From contig CAYUPI010000009.1 of NCBI GenBank assembly GCA_964446585.1, forward strand, positions 1-64,000: a DNA stretch of 64,000 nt. Reading direction: 5' to 3'. The position numbers and the translations under genes are program-made. Every line of letters begins with the position of its first letter. Position 1 is the stretch's first letter. This document shows, piece by piece, positions 25,709-35,074 of the stretch. Under the pieces are notes generated by a model. The model was not told the origin of the DNA and did not search any database. It was given only the letters and a program-made list of their open reading frames with translations. Source of the stretch: CAYUPI01 sp964446585 (lineage in GTDB: Bacteria > Verrucomicrobiota > Verrucomicrobiia > Limisphaerales > UBA8199).

Positions 25709-27121
25709 TTACTGCAGCTTGTAGGGCAGCTCCGTCACCATCGTGTACAGAATCGAGAGCGTGTCGCCGGTGTGCTGTTCGCGCATGTTTTGGCCGAAGC
25801 GCAGCGCGGCCGCCGCGTCGAAGTTGTGGATCATCATGCAATACGTCGCGTTGGCCATCACGCCCAGCAGCTCGCCCGTTTTGCTGAACACCAGGTCCCC
25901 GCGCGAAGGATTGAACTTCCCGAACAACCCTTTCAGAAAATTATTGTCGAGCTTCACGTATGCCGGTGTCGTCAGATCGATTTCGAACCGGCACTCGCCG
26001 TAGTACCCTTCGCGCGCTCCGACCAGTACTGCGTCCTGGAACTTATAGGGCTCGGCAGAGATGCGATAGACCTTGCACCCAAGCTGGCGCGCTTCATTCG
26101 TGCTGACCGGAATCAGCACCACGCGCGGGTCGCGCAAATAGAATGAAACCGACTGAATCGGAAACCCGGCCGTGTTGCGCGACAGGGTGCCGGAGAGCTG
26201 CTCCCAATCCGTGCCCGGGTTCCAGAGGGTCAAAGGCGTATCCTGCACGTGGCAAAGCGCGAAGATGTTGGTGCCATCCGTGGCCAGCACGGTCTGCGTT
26301 TCCCGGTGACGTGTAGTTCCGATCAAACCGGGTCGGCTTGCGTCGATGCGCGCCTGCACGCGATTCGTGACAAACTCATTGAAAATGGTATTAGCCGCCA
26401 GAGGCCGGTTATCCCGGATCTCCTTTGTCAGCTCGCCGGATTTGCTCGCGAGCGCCTTGACTCCTTCGGCCAGTTTCGCCTTTTCTTCACGCTCGACCTT
26501 CACCTCATCCTGCATGCGGGCGACCTGTTCCGTAGCAAGGCGCTTCTCAGTCTGGGCGACCTGAAGCTGGCCTGAAAGTCGCTGCTGTTCAGCCGCGGCC
26601 AATTCATTGCTCTTCGTCAATTGGGCGATTTGCTGTTGCAACGCCGCGGCCTGTTCGGCTTGCTTTTTCCTTTCCGCTTCGAGGGCCGCCAGCCGCTCCT
26701 TCGAAATGATGGCGTCGGATGAGCTGCTTTGCAGTTGCTGGGTCAAAGTTTGAAGGTTGGCCTGCGCCGCGGCAAACTGCTGTTGCAGCGCGGCCTGCTG
26801 CTGCTCGAATCGTTGGGCCTCTTGTTCCTTTGTTTGTAGCGCCTGTTGGATTGTCTGAACCTGTTTCTCCCGCTGAGTCGCCTCCTGGCGCGTTTTTGTC
26901 AGTTCGCCGAGCAACAAGTCGCGGCTCTTGCGCTCTTCGGTCAGGGCCTGTTTCATCACCGCCGTCAAGTCACGGCCGCTCTCGAGCTGGTTCGTGACAA
27001 TATCCACCCTGACGTTTCTCTGAGTCCCTTCGTCCGCGACCTTGTTGATGTCCACGGTCGAAAACGCCAGCAGACTCACCAGCAGGAAGTCGCAGATGAC
27101 AATCAAAATGCTCCGGTTCAT
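25709..27121 (-). CDS. MotB-like anchor, coiled coil and HtrA/trypsin-like domain (putative stator B subunit)
   Basis: A 470-residue protein. Residues 4-22 form one helix with an aspartate at position 11 (I-C-D-F-L-L-V-S-L-L-A-F), like the proton-carrying A-D-F helix of MotB. Residues about 60-235 are a glutamine- and glutamate-rich coiled coil. The C-terminal 230 residues look like a trypsin/HtrA fold: H291 in A-L-C-H-V, D331 in L-R-D-P-R-V-V-L, S406 in N-P-S-R-G-D-L-V-F followed by K-T-G-E-L-L-G-V. The triad spacing fits, but the oxyanion glycine before the serine is replaced. It follows the A-subunit-like gene. Function is inferred; no family name is claimed. Confidence 0.6.
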   Translation of the reverse strand: MNRSILIVICDFLLVSLLAFSTVDINKVADEGTQRNVRVDIVTNQLESGRDLTAVMKQALTEERKSRDLLLGELTKTRQEATQREKQVQTIQQALQTKEQEAQRFEQQQAALQQQFAAAQANLQTLTQQLQSSSSDAIISKERLAALEAERKKQAEQAAALQQQIAQLTKSNELAAAEQQRLSGQLQVAQTEKRLATEQVARMQDEVKVEREEKAKLAEGVKALASKSGELTKEIRDNRPLAANTIFNEFVTNRVQARIDASRPGLIGTTRHRETQTVLATDGTNIFALCHVQDTPLTLWNPGTDWEQLSGTLSRNTAGFPIQSVSFYLRDPRVVLIPVSTNEARQLGCKVYRISAEPYKFQDAVLVGAREGYYGECRFEIDLTTPAYVKLDNNFLKGLFGKFNPSRGDLVFSKTGELLGVMANATYCMMIHNFDAAAALRFGQNMREQHTGDTLSILYTMVTELPYKLQ

Positions 27122-27160
27122 AATGGTAATAGCTCAGCAACGCCGCATCGCGGTAGCCGG

Positions 27161-27266
27161 GAGAGCGCCCGTCCTCGGGCGTAGCAATTCAGAACTATCC
27201 CAACACCGCCGAGTCGGAATGCGCTTTGCCAGACGGAACTTGCTGCGCCCGAGGACGGGCGCCCTC
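27161..27266. repeat. Inverted repeat between the two stator-like genes
   Basis: GAGAGCGCCCGTCCTCGGGC and a matching right arm pair over 27 bases with two mismatches, around a 52-base loop. The arm sequence is unrelated to the GTAGCCGCC family. It lies in the 166-base gap between two genes of one strand, so it could lower read-through to, or stabilise RNA upstream of, the second gene. Confidence 0.75.
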
Positions 27267-27287
27267 CACCATTCACTGGGGGGTTAT

Positions 27288-29114
27288 TCATACCGAAGCC
27301 GGGACCGGGCGGGTCACGGTTACCGAGCCAGGCTGCGCCGCCTCGGTTTCAGCCGCCAGCAGCAGTCTCCGACGCTCCGGTCGCAGATGGAAAATCTTGA
27401 AAATGGAGACGAAAATGATGCCAAATGAGGTGGACGAATAAGCCGCCATCAAGCTCGGTTTGATGACACCCATGGAAACCATGATGAGGGAAATTATGGT
27501 TCCGGCAAAGCCGACGTACAACCCGGCATCGAACAGGTGATCTTCGTTTTCGAGCAGCTTGAGCTTCATGCGGGGCGGCACGCGTTGGCGGCGGATCTCC
27601 GCCAGCTTCACCAGGCAGGCGGTGTAAATCAGCGCCTGGAGCACGAAGAACAACAATAAGGTCAGCAAACTTTTTGGTTCCATAAACGATGCTTTAACGC
27701 CAGGTTTCCCCGCTGCGACTGCGCTGCCCACCATGGGCAGGCGCAGCCGAAAAGCGAATTCTGCTCTCTGGCTTTCCTGAGCGAGAAACGGCTCGCTCAG
27801 AAAAAGGACCACGACCAGGAATCCCAGCGCAAACAAAATCTCTCGGGCAAAATGAAAGCCCCGCACCTGCAACGGCCGCTCCAGCATTGACACCGCCGGC
27901 AGGACAAAATGCAGCGCTAACGCCATCAGGAATCCTGCGACCAGGTAAATCAACCACTTTGCCGCCAGTGCCGCCTGGGGCTGGTGCCAGCTATAACTTA
28001 CTGCATTTTCATAAAGAACGCCAAGCGGCGTATTTGCCCACTGGCTCTCGCTAGACCTCGAAGGGTAAGGACGTTTGACTTGCTGCAACAGCACCTTCAG
28101 GCCGCCTTCGCCGAATCGCAGGCTCGCGCCCAGGTCGCTCAGCCCCGTCTTGCTGTAACTCACCACGTAGCGCCCGACCTGCCCGGGCTGGTCGGTGAGT
28201 TCAACGGCGGCGAAAAGCACTGGCAATTGTTCTTCCTTCGTGCGGGCGATGTTCGACAGCAGCCGCAACGACTGGGGATCCTCGACCCGGCTGAGGAACG
28301 ACGACAATTGGCCCCAATTGAATCGCTGGCCCAACGACATGAAATCCAGCAGCAGTTCCTCGAGCGGCTGCGAACTACTCCCCCCATTGGCAACCCGGGC
28401 CAGAGTGAACACTGCGTTGCTGACCGTACCGCTCATCCTGCCTTCAACCAGCAGCAGCCCGCAGACCGATACCGCCGCGTCCAGCGCCTGCCCCGAGGCA
28501 GAATCTGACGGAGGGAAAATAACTGTGTTGGTCAAGCCGCGGCAGCGCAGAAGTTCCTGAGCCGCTGCGTTCGGCGAGGCACTCAATCGCTCCAACACCG
28601 GCCCGCGATTTTCGAGCCGTATCGCCCATTCCGTCAATGGCACCGAGACCGAATGCCGCCCAGTCGCCGCTTTCTCTCCTTCCAGGCCGCGCGCGGGTTC
28701 GGCAGGAGCGGTCGATGCCGGTGCAGTCGGCCTGCCCTCCAAAGGCTTTGCGACGGAGGGAGTGCTGGACTCGCGCCTCGCCGTGGATGCGAACAGCGCT
28801 TCGAGGTCAGGCTCGCCACCGCCCCAGACCTGGAAGTCGGGATGCTCGCGCGCCAAATTGGTCACTGCCAGCCCGAGCTCGCCGCGATCCGCCAGGCCCT
28901 CCTCCCTTGCTGTCTGCAACAGCATCTCTGCTGCTCCTAAATTTTTCTCCTTTACCAACTCGAGGCCACGCTGGACGAGCGAGGGCGTCCGCTCGCCGGC
29001 TCGGCGCAACACGGCGCTGTCAACCGCGCGAAGGTGCACGGGCATCAGCCAGCCGCTGACCAGCAGCAGCAGGCCGATAATTGCGCAGAGCCAAACGCAT
29101 ACCCAACGTCTCAT
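27288..29114 (-). CDS. MotA/TolQ/ExbB-like membrane protein with large periplasmic domain (putative stator A subunit)
   Basis: A 608-residue protein with six predicted membrane helices, near residues 7-25, 384-406, 426-444, 481-503, 527-549 and 554-576. Residues 26-380 form a large, probably periplasmic domain with no motif I recognise. The last helix pair reads G-F-A-G-T-I-I-S-L-I and then A-A-Y-S-S-T-S-F-G-I-I-F, matching the G-x-x-G-T-x-x-G-L and A-L-x-T-T-x-x-G-L pattern of the MotA/TolQ/ExbB channel. A short cytoplasmic tail follows. The next gene on this strand has a MotB-like anchor. Other membrane families could mimic this pattern. Confidence 0.55.
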   Translation of the reverse strand: MRRWVCVWLCAIIGLLLLVSGWLMPVHLRAVDSAVLRRAGERTPSLVQRGLELVKEKNLGAAEMLLQTAREEGLADRGELGLAVTNLAREHPDFQVWGGGEPDLEALFASTARRESSTPSVAKPLEGRPTAPASTAPAEPARGLEGEKAATGRHSVSVPLTEWAIRLENRGPVLERLSASPNAAAQELLRCRGLTNTVIFPPSDSASGQALDAAVSVCGLLLVEGRMSGTVSNAVFTLARVANGGSSSQPLEELLLDFMSLGQRFNWGQLSSFLSRVEDPQSLRLLSNIARTKEEQLPVLFAAVELTDQPGQVGRYVVSYSKTGLSDLGASLRFGEGGLKVLLQQVKRPYPSRSSESQWANTPLGVLYENAVSYSWHQPQAALAAKWLIYLVAGFLMALALHFVLPAVSMLERPLQVRGFHFAREILFALGFLVVVLFLSEPFLAQESQRAEFAFRLRLPMVGSAVAAGKPGVKASFMEPKSLLTLLLFFVLQALIYTACLVKLAEIRRQRVPPRMKLKLLENEDHLFDAGLYVGFAGTIISLIMVSMGVIKPSLMAAYSSTSFGIIFVSIFKIFHLRPERRRLLLAAETEAAQPGSVTVTRPVPASV

Positions 29115-29661
29115 CGTCCCCTATATTCGGGTCGAACGCTTCCGTTCGCAAGCTGCGATGCCGGTCTATTCCACAAAGGATTCTACCATGCGTGCGCCGG
29201 CGAACGGTCGGCTTAATGATAGATACGTCGAATGGATTACCGGTAGGAACGTAGAAGCTGTTCAATCGGTCAGCGCCGTAAGGTTCGCGCGCAAAAAGAC
29301 CGCCGTTGCGGTGAGGGAATGCGGGGCGAGGTCCATTTCCGAGCTTGGAGCACAGTTTGGCGCAGACGACCGGCTAGGTACTCTCGTCGTAAAGGCCGCG
29401 CCGCCGAAGAACAAAAAGACTAATTTGTGGCTTTCCGTTGCTGTAAACAGGCCACCACCACGGGCCTACGAGGTTTTGAGCAAGCCCAGATCGTTGCAAT
29501 TGAGCGGAGTCGCCTAGGGCATCTCCGCTCTGCCATCGCCTGGCCGTCGCGCTGACTTCACCCCGCGTGCTTACCCACGGCCTTGGAGGAACCTTATGGC
29601 CGCTGCATGCGTTTCTTGTTGGCAATCGTTCGTATCCTTCTGATAATTGACTTGCTGAACT
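29115..29661. other. Divergent intergenic region without a convincing gene
   Basis: This 547-base stretch separates the stator-like A gene (leftward) from parE (rightward) and should hold both promoters. A frame of 119 codons from an ATG at 29158 to 29517 on the plus strand has no recognisable motif and no clear ribosome site; I treat it as doubtful. No tmRNA, RNase P or riboswitch core was recognised. Confidence 0.4.
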
Positions 29662-31491
29662 ATGGCTGAGAACAAGAAGCACACTTACGACGAGAGCAAA
29701 ATCAAGACGCTTTCTTCGCTGGAACATATCCGGCTGCGCACGGGCATGTACATCGGCCGCATCGGCGACGGCTCACATTACGATGACGGCTGTTACATCC
29801 TGCTCAAGGAGGTAATCGATAACGGCATCGATGAGTTCATCATGGGTTATGGCAAGGAGCTGCAAGTCGAGATCCGGGACAAGGCGGTGACGGTGCGCGA
29901 TTTCGGCCGGGGCATCCCGCTGGGCAAGGTTGTCGATTGCGTCTCGAAGATAAACACCGGGGCCAAATACAATGACGAGGTATTTCAGTTCAGCGTCGGT
30001 TTGAACGGCGTAGGCACCAAGGCCGTCAATGCGCTCTCGAAGGAATTCTTCGTCCGCAGTTTTCGCGAAGGCGAATTCGTCGAGGCCGCTTTCAAGCAAG
30101 GCAAACTCAAGCAAGAGAAGAAAGGGAAATGCGCCGAGCCGGACGGCACGTTAATCCGGTTTGAGCCGGACCCGGCCATTTTCAAGGAGGTCGAGTTCAA
30201 GCCGGAACACGTTGAACGGCGGCTGCGGCATTACAGCTATCTCAACACGGGGCTGAAGCTCGTTTACAATGGCAAGACATTCCAATCCCGCAACGGGCTG
30301 CTCGATTTGGTGATGGAAGATTTGCAGGCGGATAATAGCGAACCGATCTATGCGCCACTGCATTACTCGGAAAAGACGCTGGAATTTTGTTTCACACACA
30401 CCAACAGCCGCTTTGGTGAAACTTTTTACTCCTTCGTCAACGGCCAATACACGACCGACGGCGGCACACACTTAAGCGCCTTCCGCGAGGGCCTGCTCAA
30501 AGCGGTCAACGAGTACGGCCACGAAAAGTTCGAAGGCGATGACGTGCGCGAGAGCATGGTCGGCGCAATTGCCATTCGCCTGAAGGACCCGGTCTTCGAG
30601 TCACAAACCAAGAACAAGCTGGGCAATACCGAGATCCGGACCGAGTTGGTGAACCGCGTGCGCGAAGAACTGCTGCATTTCTTCAATCGCAACAAAGAGA
30701 TCGCCGAGAAGATCATCGCCAAGGTCCAGGACACCCGCCAGCTCAGGAAGGAATTGCAGGAGGTCAAGAAACTGGCGCGGGAGCGGGCCAAGGCGATTAC
30801 CATCCGCATTCCGCAGCTCAAGGAATGCAAACTGCATTACGACAAGGCCAAGGGCAAAGGCAAAGGCACGATGATTTTCCTGACCGAAGGACAGTCCGCC
30901 GCCGGCTCAATCGTCAGTTGCCGCGACGTTAACACCCAAGCGATTTTTGTGCTGAAAGGCAAGCCGCTCAACGTCTGGGACCTCAAACGCGATATCGTCT
31001 ATAAAAATGACGAGCTGTACAACCTGATGCGCAGTCTGGATATCGAGGACAATCTGGAGGGTCTGCGCTACGAGAAAGTAATTCTGGCCACGGACGCGGA
31101 CGTGGACGGCCTGCACATTCGGAATTTGCTCATCACTTATTTTTTCCGCTTCTTCGATCAACTCGTCCATGACGGCCATTTGTTCGTGCTGGAAACGCCA
31201 CTGTTCCGCGTCCGTAACAAGGAACGGACGATCTATTGCTACTCCGAGGCTGAACGCGACGAAGCCACAAAGACACTGGGTAAATCGTTCGAGATAACCC
31301 GCTTCAAAGGGCTTGGAGAAATTAACCCGTCAGAATTCAAGCAATTCATCGGCAAAGAAATGCGCCTCAGCCAGGTCGAATACGCCCCGAAAGTGGATGC
31401 TACCGGCATCCTGAGCTTTTACATGGGCAAGAATACTCCTGAGCGCAAAGACTACATCATGGAAAATCTCGTCGTCCCGGTCGAGGCTTAG
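29662..31491 (+). CDS. parE: DNA topoisomerase IV subunit B (type IIA, ParE-like)
   Basis: ATPase subunit of a type II topoisomerase that separates linked chromosomes. The 609-residue protein has the GHKL ATP site (E-V-I-D-N-G-I-D-E; R-D-F-G-R-G-I-P; G-L-N-G-V-G-T-K-A-V-N), the transducer lysine in the S-Q-T-K-N-K-L loop and the TOPRIM acids in D-A-D-V-D-G-L-H-I-R. The TOPRIM start reads E-G-Q-S-A-A-G-S where E-G-D-S-A-G-G-S is usual; the catalytic glutamate is kept. The R-N-K-E-R-T-I-Y-C-Y-S region resembles Bacteroidetes ParE. parC is not downstream. Confidence 0.9.
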   Translation: MAENKKHTYDESKIKTLSSLEHIRLRTGMYIGRIGDGSHYDDGCYILLKEVIDNGIDEFIMGYGKELQVEIRDKAVTVRDFGRGIPLGKVVDCVSKINTGAKYNDEVFQFSVGLNGVGTKAVNALSKEFFVRSFREGEFVEAAFKQGKLKQEKKGKCAEPDGTLIRFEPDPAIFKEVEFKPEHVERRLRHYSYLNTGLKLVYNGKTFQSRNGLLDLVMEDLQADNSEPIYAPLHYSEKTLEFCFTHTNSRFGETFYSFVNGQYTTDGGTHLSAFREGLLKAVNEYGHEKFEGDDVRESMVGAIAIRLKDPVFESQTKNKLGNTEIRTELVNRVREELLHFFNRNKEIAEKIIAKVQDTRQLRKELQEVKKLARERAKAITIRIPQLKECKLHYDKAKGKGKGTMIFLTEGQSAAGSIVSCRDVNTQAIFVLKGKPLNVWDLKRDIVYKNDELYNLMRSLDIEDNLEGLRYEKVILATDADVDGLHIRNLLITYFFRFFDQLVHDGHLFVLETPLFRVRNKERTIYCYSEAERDEATKTLGKSFEITRFKGLGEINPSEFKQFIGKEMRLSQVEYAPKVDATGILSFYMGKNTPERKDYIMENLVVPVEA

Positions 31492-31545
31492 TCAGGGTTG
31501 CACGTCGGCGGGAGGAATTGGACTAACAGGACGGGTGAGACGAAT

Positions 31546-31618
31546 GGAGCGCACCACGCGGATCGCGCGCGTTTGTGGGCTGGTACAAGCGATACGCACG
31601 AGCGGTGTCGTGCGCTCC
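31546..31618. repeat. Inverted repeat between parE and the histidine kinase gene
   Basis: GGAGCGCACCAC and GTCGTGCGCTCC pair at 11 of 12 positions, with weaker pairing further in. It follows the parE stop by about 55 bases and may end that transcript. It is not of the GTAGCCGCC family. Confidence 0.55.
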
Positions 31619-31735
31619 GTGCAAATAGGATTTCCCCCCGGGTCGAAGATTGTGCTATTCTCATAAGGCTTTCAAACAGGAAGTGTTGCCGCGCGTCTTG
31701 ATTGAGGCAAATAGGACTGCCGAGAGGCCCGAAAG

Positions 31736-34216
31736 ATGACGACACGCATTCATCCGCTGCTCATGATCCTGGCTTTGGCAGCGGTTTATTACGCAACCGC
31801 GATTTTCGGTTTGTCGCTCGCGTTCGTGAACGCGAGCGCCTCGGCGGTCTGGCCGGCGACCGGTGTCGCCCTGGCGGCGCTGCTGTTGTTCGGTCCTCGC
31901 TTTTGGCCAGGCATTTTTCTTGGTGCGTTTCTGGCCAACATCATCACGCAAGGCACCTGGGTGACTTCGCTGGGAATCGCGACGGGAAACACTCTGGAAG
32001 CCGTGTTGGCCGCGCGGCTGGTGAATGAATTTGCGAACGGCCGCAATGTGTTGGAGCGGGCGGGCGATATTTTCAAATTCATTCTGCTGGCGGTCATAGC
32101 GAGCCCTACGGTGAGCGCAACCGTCGGCGTGACGACATTGGCGCTAGGTGGATTCGCCAGTTGGTCGGATTTTCCTGTGGTGTGGACCACGTGGTGGCTG
32201 GGGGATGCAATCGGGGCCCTGACAGTAACGCCGCTTATCCTGAGTTGGAGCGCGCCGCAGTTTTCGAAGTGGAATCGCCGTGGAATGCTGGAGGGCGCGG
32301 CCATTTTCACAGGCGTCCTGCTGGTGAGCTTGATTGGATTCGGAGGCGGACCCGACAGACCCTGGAGCCGGTATCTTCGGCTGTTGCTTTATCCCTCCGC
32401 GCTTTGGGCCGCATACCGATTCGGCCAGCGCGGGGCCATCAATGCGGTGGCCACCGTAGCGTGCGTAGCGGTTTGGGGAACGCTCCACGGCCATGGCCCG
32501 TTTGTGTCCATCGATACGAACGAGTCGTTGCTGTTATTGCAAACTTACCTCGGCACCTTCACGGTGACGAACCTGGTCCTCGGGGCGGTAGTTTCGGAGC
32601 GCAGGAAGGCCGAGGCGGCCTTGGTCGATGCGCAGGTCGAACTGACAAAGTTCAATGAAAAGCTCTCAGAGTCGCACACGAGGCTGATTGTTGCAAACCA
32701 GGAGCTGACTGCGGCTAAAGGCGAATTAGCGGAAGCCAATCGATGGCTGGAAACGCGGGTTCGTGAACGCACGGTGGATTTAATGCAAGCCAACGTAGCC
32801 CTGGAGGCTGAGATTGAGGCGCATAAAGAATCCGAGCTTGCCCTGCGAGCCAGCGAATCCAAATTCCGCGGCTTCGTGGAGTCGGCGCCGGATGCGACGG
32901 TGGTTGTCGGTCAGGATGGGCGGATTCTGCTGGTAAATTCGCAGACGGAAAAGTTGTTCGGCTACGACCGCGCCGAGCTTTTCGGTCAGCCTTTGGAGAC
33001 TTTGATGCCCGAACGCTTCCGGCGGCTGCATACCGGCCATCGGTCGGATTTCTTCGGCGACCCGCGCGTGCGGCCGATGGGGACAGGTCTAGAGCTTTTC
33101 GGCTTGAGAAAGGATGGCAGGGAGTTTCCAGTGGAGATCAGCCTTAGCCCGTTGCAAACACCGGATGGGTTGGTCGTGTGCAGCGCGATTCGAGACATAA
33201 CAGAGCGAAAGCACGCGGAAGCAACACGCGCCCGCTTGGCGGCATTGGTTGAGTCTTCCACGGATGCAATTCTCAGCAAGACCCTCAACGGCATCATTAC
33301 GAGCTGGAACAAGGGAGCAGAGGAGCTCTTTGGCTACACTGCCGAAGAGGTCATTGGTCGTTCGATCTCGCTGTTGCTGGCGCCTGATCGAAACGACGAG
33401 ATGACGCAGGTAATGGACGACCTCCGGCGCGGCCAGACGGTCGCGCCGATGGAAACGGTCCGCGTGCGGAAGGACGGTCGCAGGGTGGACGTTTCGCTGA
33501 CGCTCTCGGCTATCAAAGACAGCGCGGATCGTGTTATGAGCGTGTCGGCGATTATGAAGGACATCAGAGAGCACAAACGGCTTGAAGCGGAAATCCTGCG
33601 TGTAAGCGAACGCGAACAGCACCGAATCGCGGAGGATTTGCACGACGGCGTGGGGCAGCAGCTCGGCGGCATCTCCTGCTTGTGCGACGCGCTGAAGAAG
33701 GACCTGACCGAACGATCCGCGCCCGAAGCGCCCGCCGCGGACAAAATTTCAAGGCTGCTGAATGTCGCGGTCGGCCAGACCCGCAGTCTGGCGCGAGGGT
33801 TATATCCGGTTCCGACGGAAGCTAACGGGCTGATGTCCGCCTTGGAGCATCTAGCCGCCCGCCTCAGCGACCTTTTCAAAGTTTCCTGCCATTTCGACTG
33901 TCCTGAGCCTGTGCTGATCCAGGATAACGCGGTCGCCACCCATCTCTACCGGATCGCGCAGGAGGCAACCAGCAATGCCATCAAGCACAGTCGGGCGCGA
34001 CAGATTGACATCCGGCTCTCGGCCTCGGCGGAACGGATTGCGCTGGCCGTGGATGACGATGGCATCGGCCTGAACCACGCCGGACAGCCTTCGACAGGCA
34101 TGGGTCTGCGGATTATGAACCACCGTGCGAAAATGATCGACGGGCAACTGGTGGTGCGAAACAGGCCCGGCGGCGGAACCAATGTGCTTTGCACGCTCCC
34201 GAAGGAAGGCGCGTAA
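31736..34216 (+). CDS. MASE1-PAS-PAS sensor histidine kinase, NarL-type
   Basis: Membrane sensor of 826 residues. The first 290 or so form a MASE1 domain with eight or more helices (S-A-V-W-P-A-T-G-V-A-L-A-A-L and W-L-G-D-A-I-G-A-L are typical). A coiled coil leads to two PAS domains (about 375-500 and 500-620; I-T-E-R-K-H-A-E marks the end of the first). The kinase core is the HisKA_3 type, with the phospho-acceptor in D-L-H-D-G-V-G-Q-Q near residue 636 and an ATPase domain with E-A-T-S-N-A-I-K-H-S and D-D-G-I-G-L. A LuxR-type regulator follows 15 bases downstream. The signal is unknown. Confidence 0.92.
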   Translation: MTTRIHPLLMILALAAVYYATAIFGLSLAFVNASASAVWPATGVALAALLLFGPRFWPGIFLGAFLANIITQGTWVTSLGIATGNTLEAVLAARLVNEFANGRNVLERAGDIFKFILLAVIASPTVSATVGVTTLALGGFASWSDFPVVWTTWWLGDAIGALTVTPLILSWSAPQFSKWNRRGMLEGAAIFTGVLLVSLIGFGGGPDRPWSRYLRLLLYPSALWAAYRFGQRGAINAVATVACVAVWGTLHGHGPFVSIDTNESLLLLQTYLGTFTVTNLVLGAVVSERRKAEAALVDAQVELTKFNEKLSESHTRLIVANQELTAAKGELAEANRWLETRVRERTVDLMQANVALEAEIEAHKESELALRASESKFRGFVESAPDATVVVGQDGRILLVNSQTEKLFGYDRAELFGQPLETLMPERFRRLHTGHRSDFFGDPRVRPMGTGLELFGLRKDGREFPVEISLSPLQTPDGLVVCSAIRDITERKHAEATRARLAALVESSTDAILSKTLNGIITSWNKGAEELFGYTAEEVIGRSISLLLAPDRNDEMTQVMDDLRRGQTVAPMETVRVRKDGRRVDVSLTLSAIKDSADRVMSVSAIMKDIREHKRLEAEILRVSEREQHRIAEDLHDGVGQQLGGISCLCDALKKDLTERSAPEAPAADKISRLLNVAVGQTRSLARGLYPVPTEANGLMSALEHLAARLSDLFKVSCHFDCPEPVLIQDNAVATHLYRIAQEATSNAIKHSRARQIDIRLSASAERIALAVDDDGIGLNHAGQPSTGMGLRIMNHRAKMIDGQLVVRNRPGGGTNVLCTLPKEGA

Positions 34217-34231
34217 GCGCCGCATTTCGAT

Positions 34232-34915
34232 ATGGCCAACCCATCGGCAACACGCCAGGAGCGCAAACAAATCTTCATCGTTGATGATCATCCGGTTTTT
34301 CGTGACGGCCTGGTCGTGCTGGTCAAGCGGGAATCGGACCTCGCGGTGTGTGGCGAGGCCGATAGCGCCGCAGCGGCTCTGACGGACATCGAGCGGTTAC
34401 GGCCGGATTTGGTGCTGGCGGATATTGGCTTGCCGGGCAAGAGCGGCCTGGAACTGATTAAAGACCTGCAGGCTCTGTTTCCGGAAATGCCAATCCTGGC
34501 GATTTCGATGCACGATGAGACTTTGTACGCCGAACGCGTTCTGCGCGCTGGCGGTCGCGGGTACATCATGAAGCAGGAAGGCCCGGAGAAAATCCTCCAA
34601 GCCATCCGTCAAACCCTCGGCGGCCAACTCTATTTGAGCCCGAAGATGTCGGTCCGCATCGTGGACTCGTACGCTGGCCGCCAAACGGGCAATCGTTCAC
34701 CGATCGCCCGCCTCAGCGATCGCGAGCTGGAAGTCCTCCAATTCATCGGCCAGGGAAAGGACAGCCATGCCATCGCTGCACAACTCAACCTGAGTGTGAA
34801 GACCGTGGACGCACATCGTGGAAACATCAAAGAAAAACTCAGTCTGGAAAGCGGGACCGAACTGATCTGTTTTGCGGCACGGTGGGTTGAGACACAAAGA
34901 ACGGGGAATGCGTAG
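34232..34915 (+). CDS. NarL/FixJ-family response regulator
   Basis: Cytoplasmic transcription regulator of 227 residues. The receiver has the acidic pair D18-D19, the phosphorylated aspartate D64 (L-A-D-I-G-L-P-G), a serine switch in I-S-M-H-D and lysine K114. A LuxR-type helix-turn-helix closes the protein (L-S-D-R-E-L-E-V-L-Q-F-I-G-Q-G and V-K-T-V-D-A-H). It lies immediately after the MASE1 kinase gene and is its probable partner. Targets are not identified. Confidence 0.95.
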   Translation: MANPSATRQERKQIFIVDDHPVFRDGLVVLVKRESDLAVCGEADSAAAALTDIERLRPDLVLADIGLPGKSGLELIKDLQALFPEMPILAISMHDETLYAERVLRAGGRGYIMKQEGPEKILQAIRQTLGGQLYLSPKMSVRIVDSYAGRQTGNRSPIARLSDRELEVLQFIGQGKDSHAIAAQLNLSVKTVDAHRGNIKEKLSLESGTELICFAARWVETQRTGNA

Positions 34916-35074
34916 CTCTTCTGCGTTCGCGCGTGGCCCAGCCGCTCTCAGAACCTTTTTCAGGTCGAACAGCGGGGTTTCGGAAGCCGGACACGCGCCT
35001 CGCAGATTCCTTGGTCAGCCGTGTGTAAGAAAACTCCCCACCGTCACTCATCTCCTTTCTTAAAAAGGAAGCGG

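Noticed and set aside
25709..29114. Assignment of the stator-like pair to the Zorya defence system
   Set aside because: The B protein has no OmpA-type domain and no ZorC, ZorD or ZorE-like gene is in the same unit; the nearby Lhr helicase is convergent and of another family.
28762..29517. A 251-codon frame overlapping the stator-like A gene on the opposite strand
   Set aside because: Most of it is the antisense of a better-supported coding region; only the last third lies between genes and it shows no motif.
29115..29661. A structured RNA such as tmRNA or RNase P in the divergent gap
   Set aside because: None of the conserved core sequences of these RNAs was seen on either strand.
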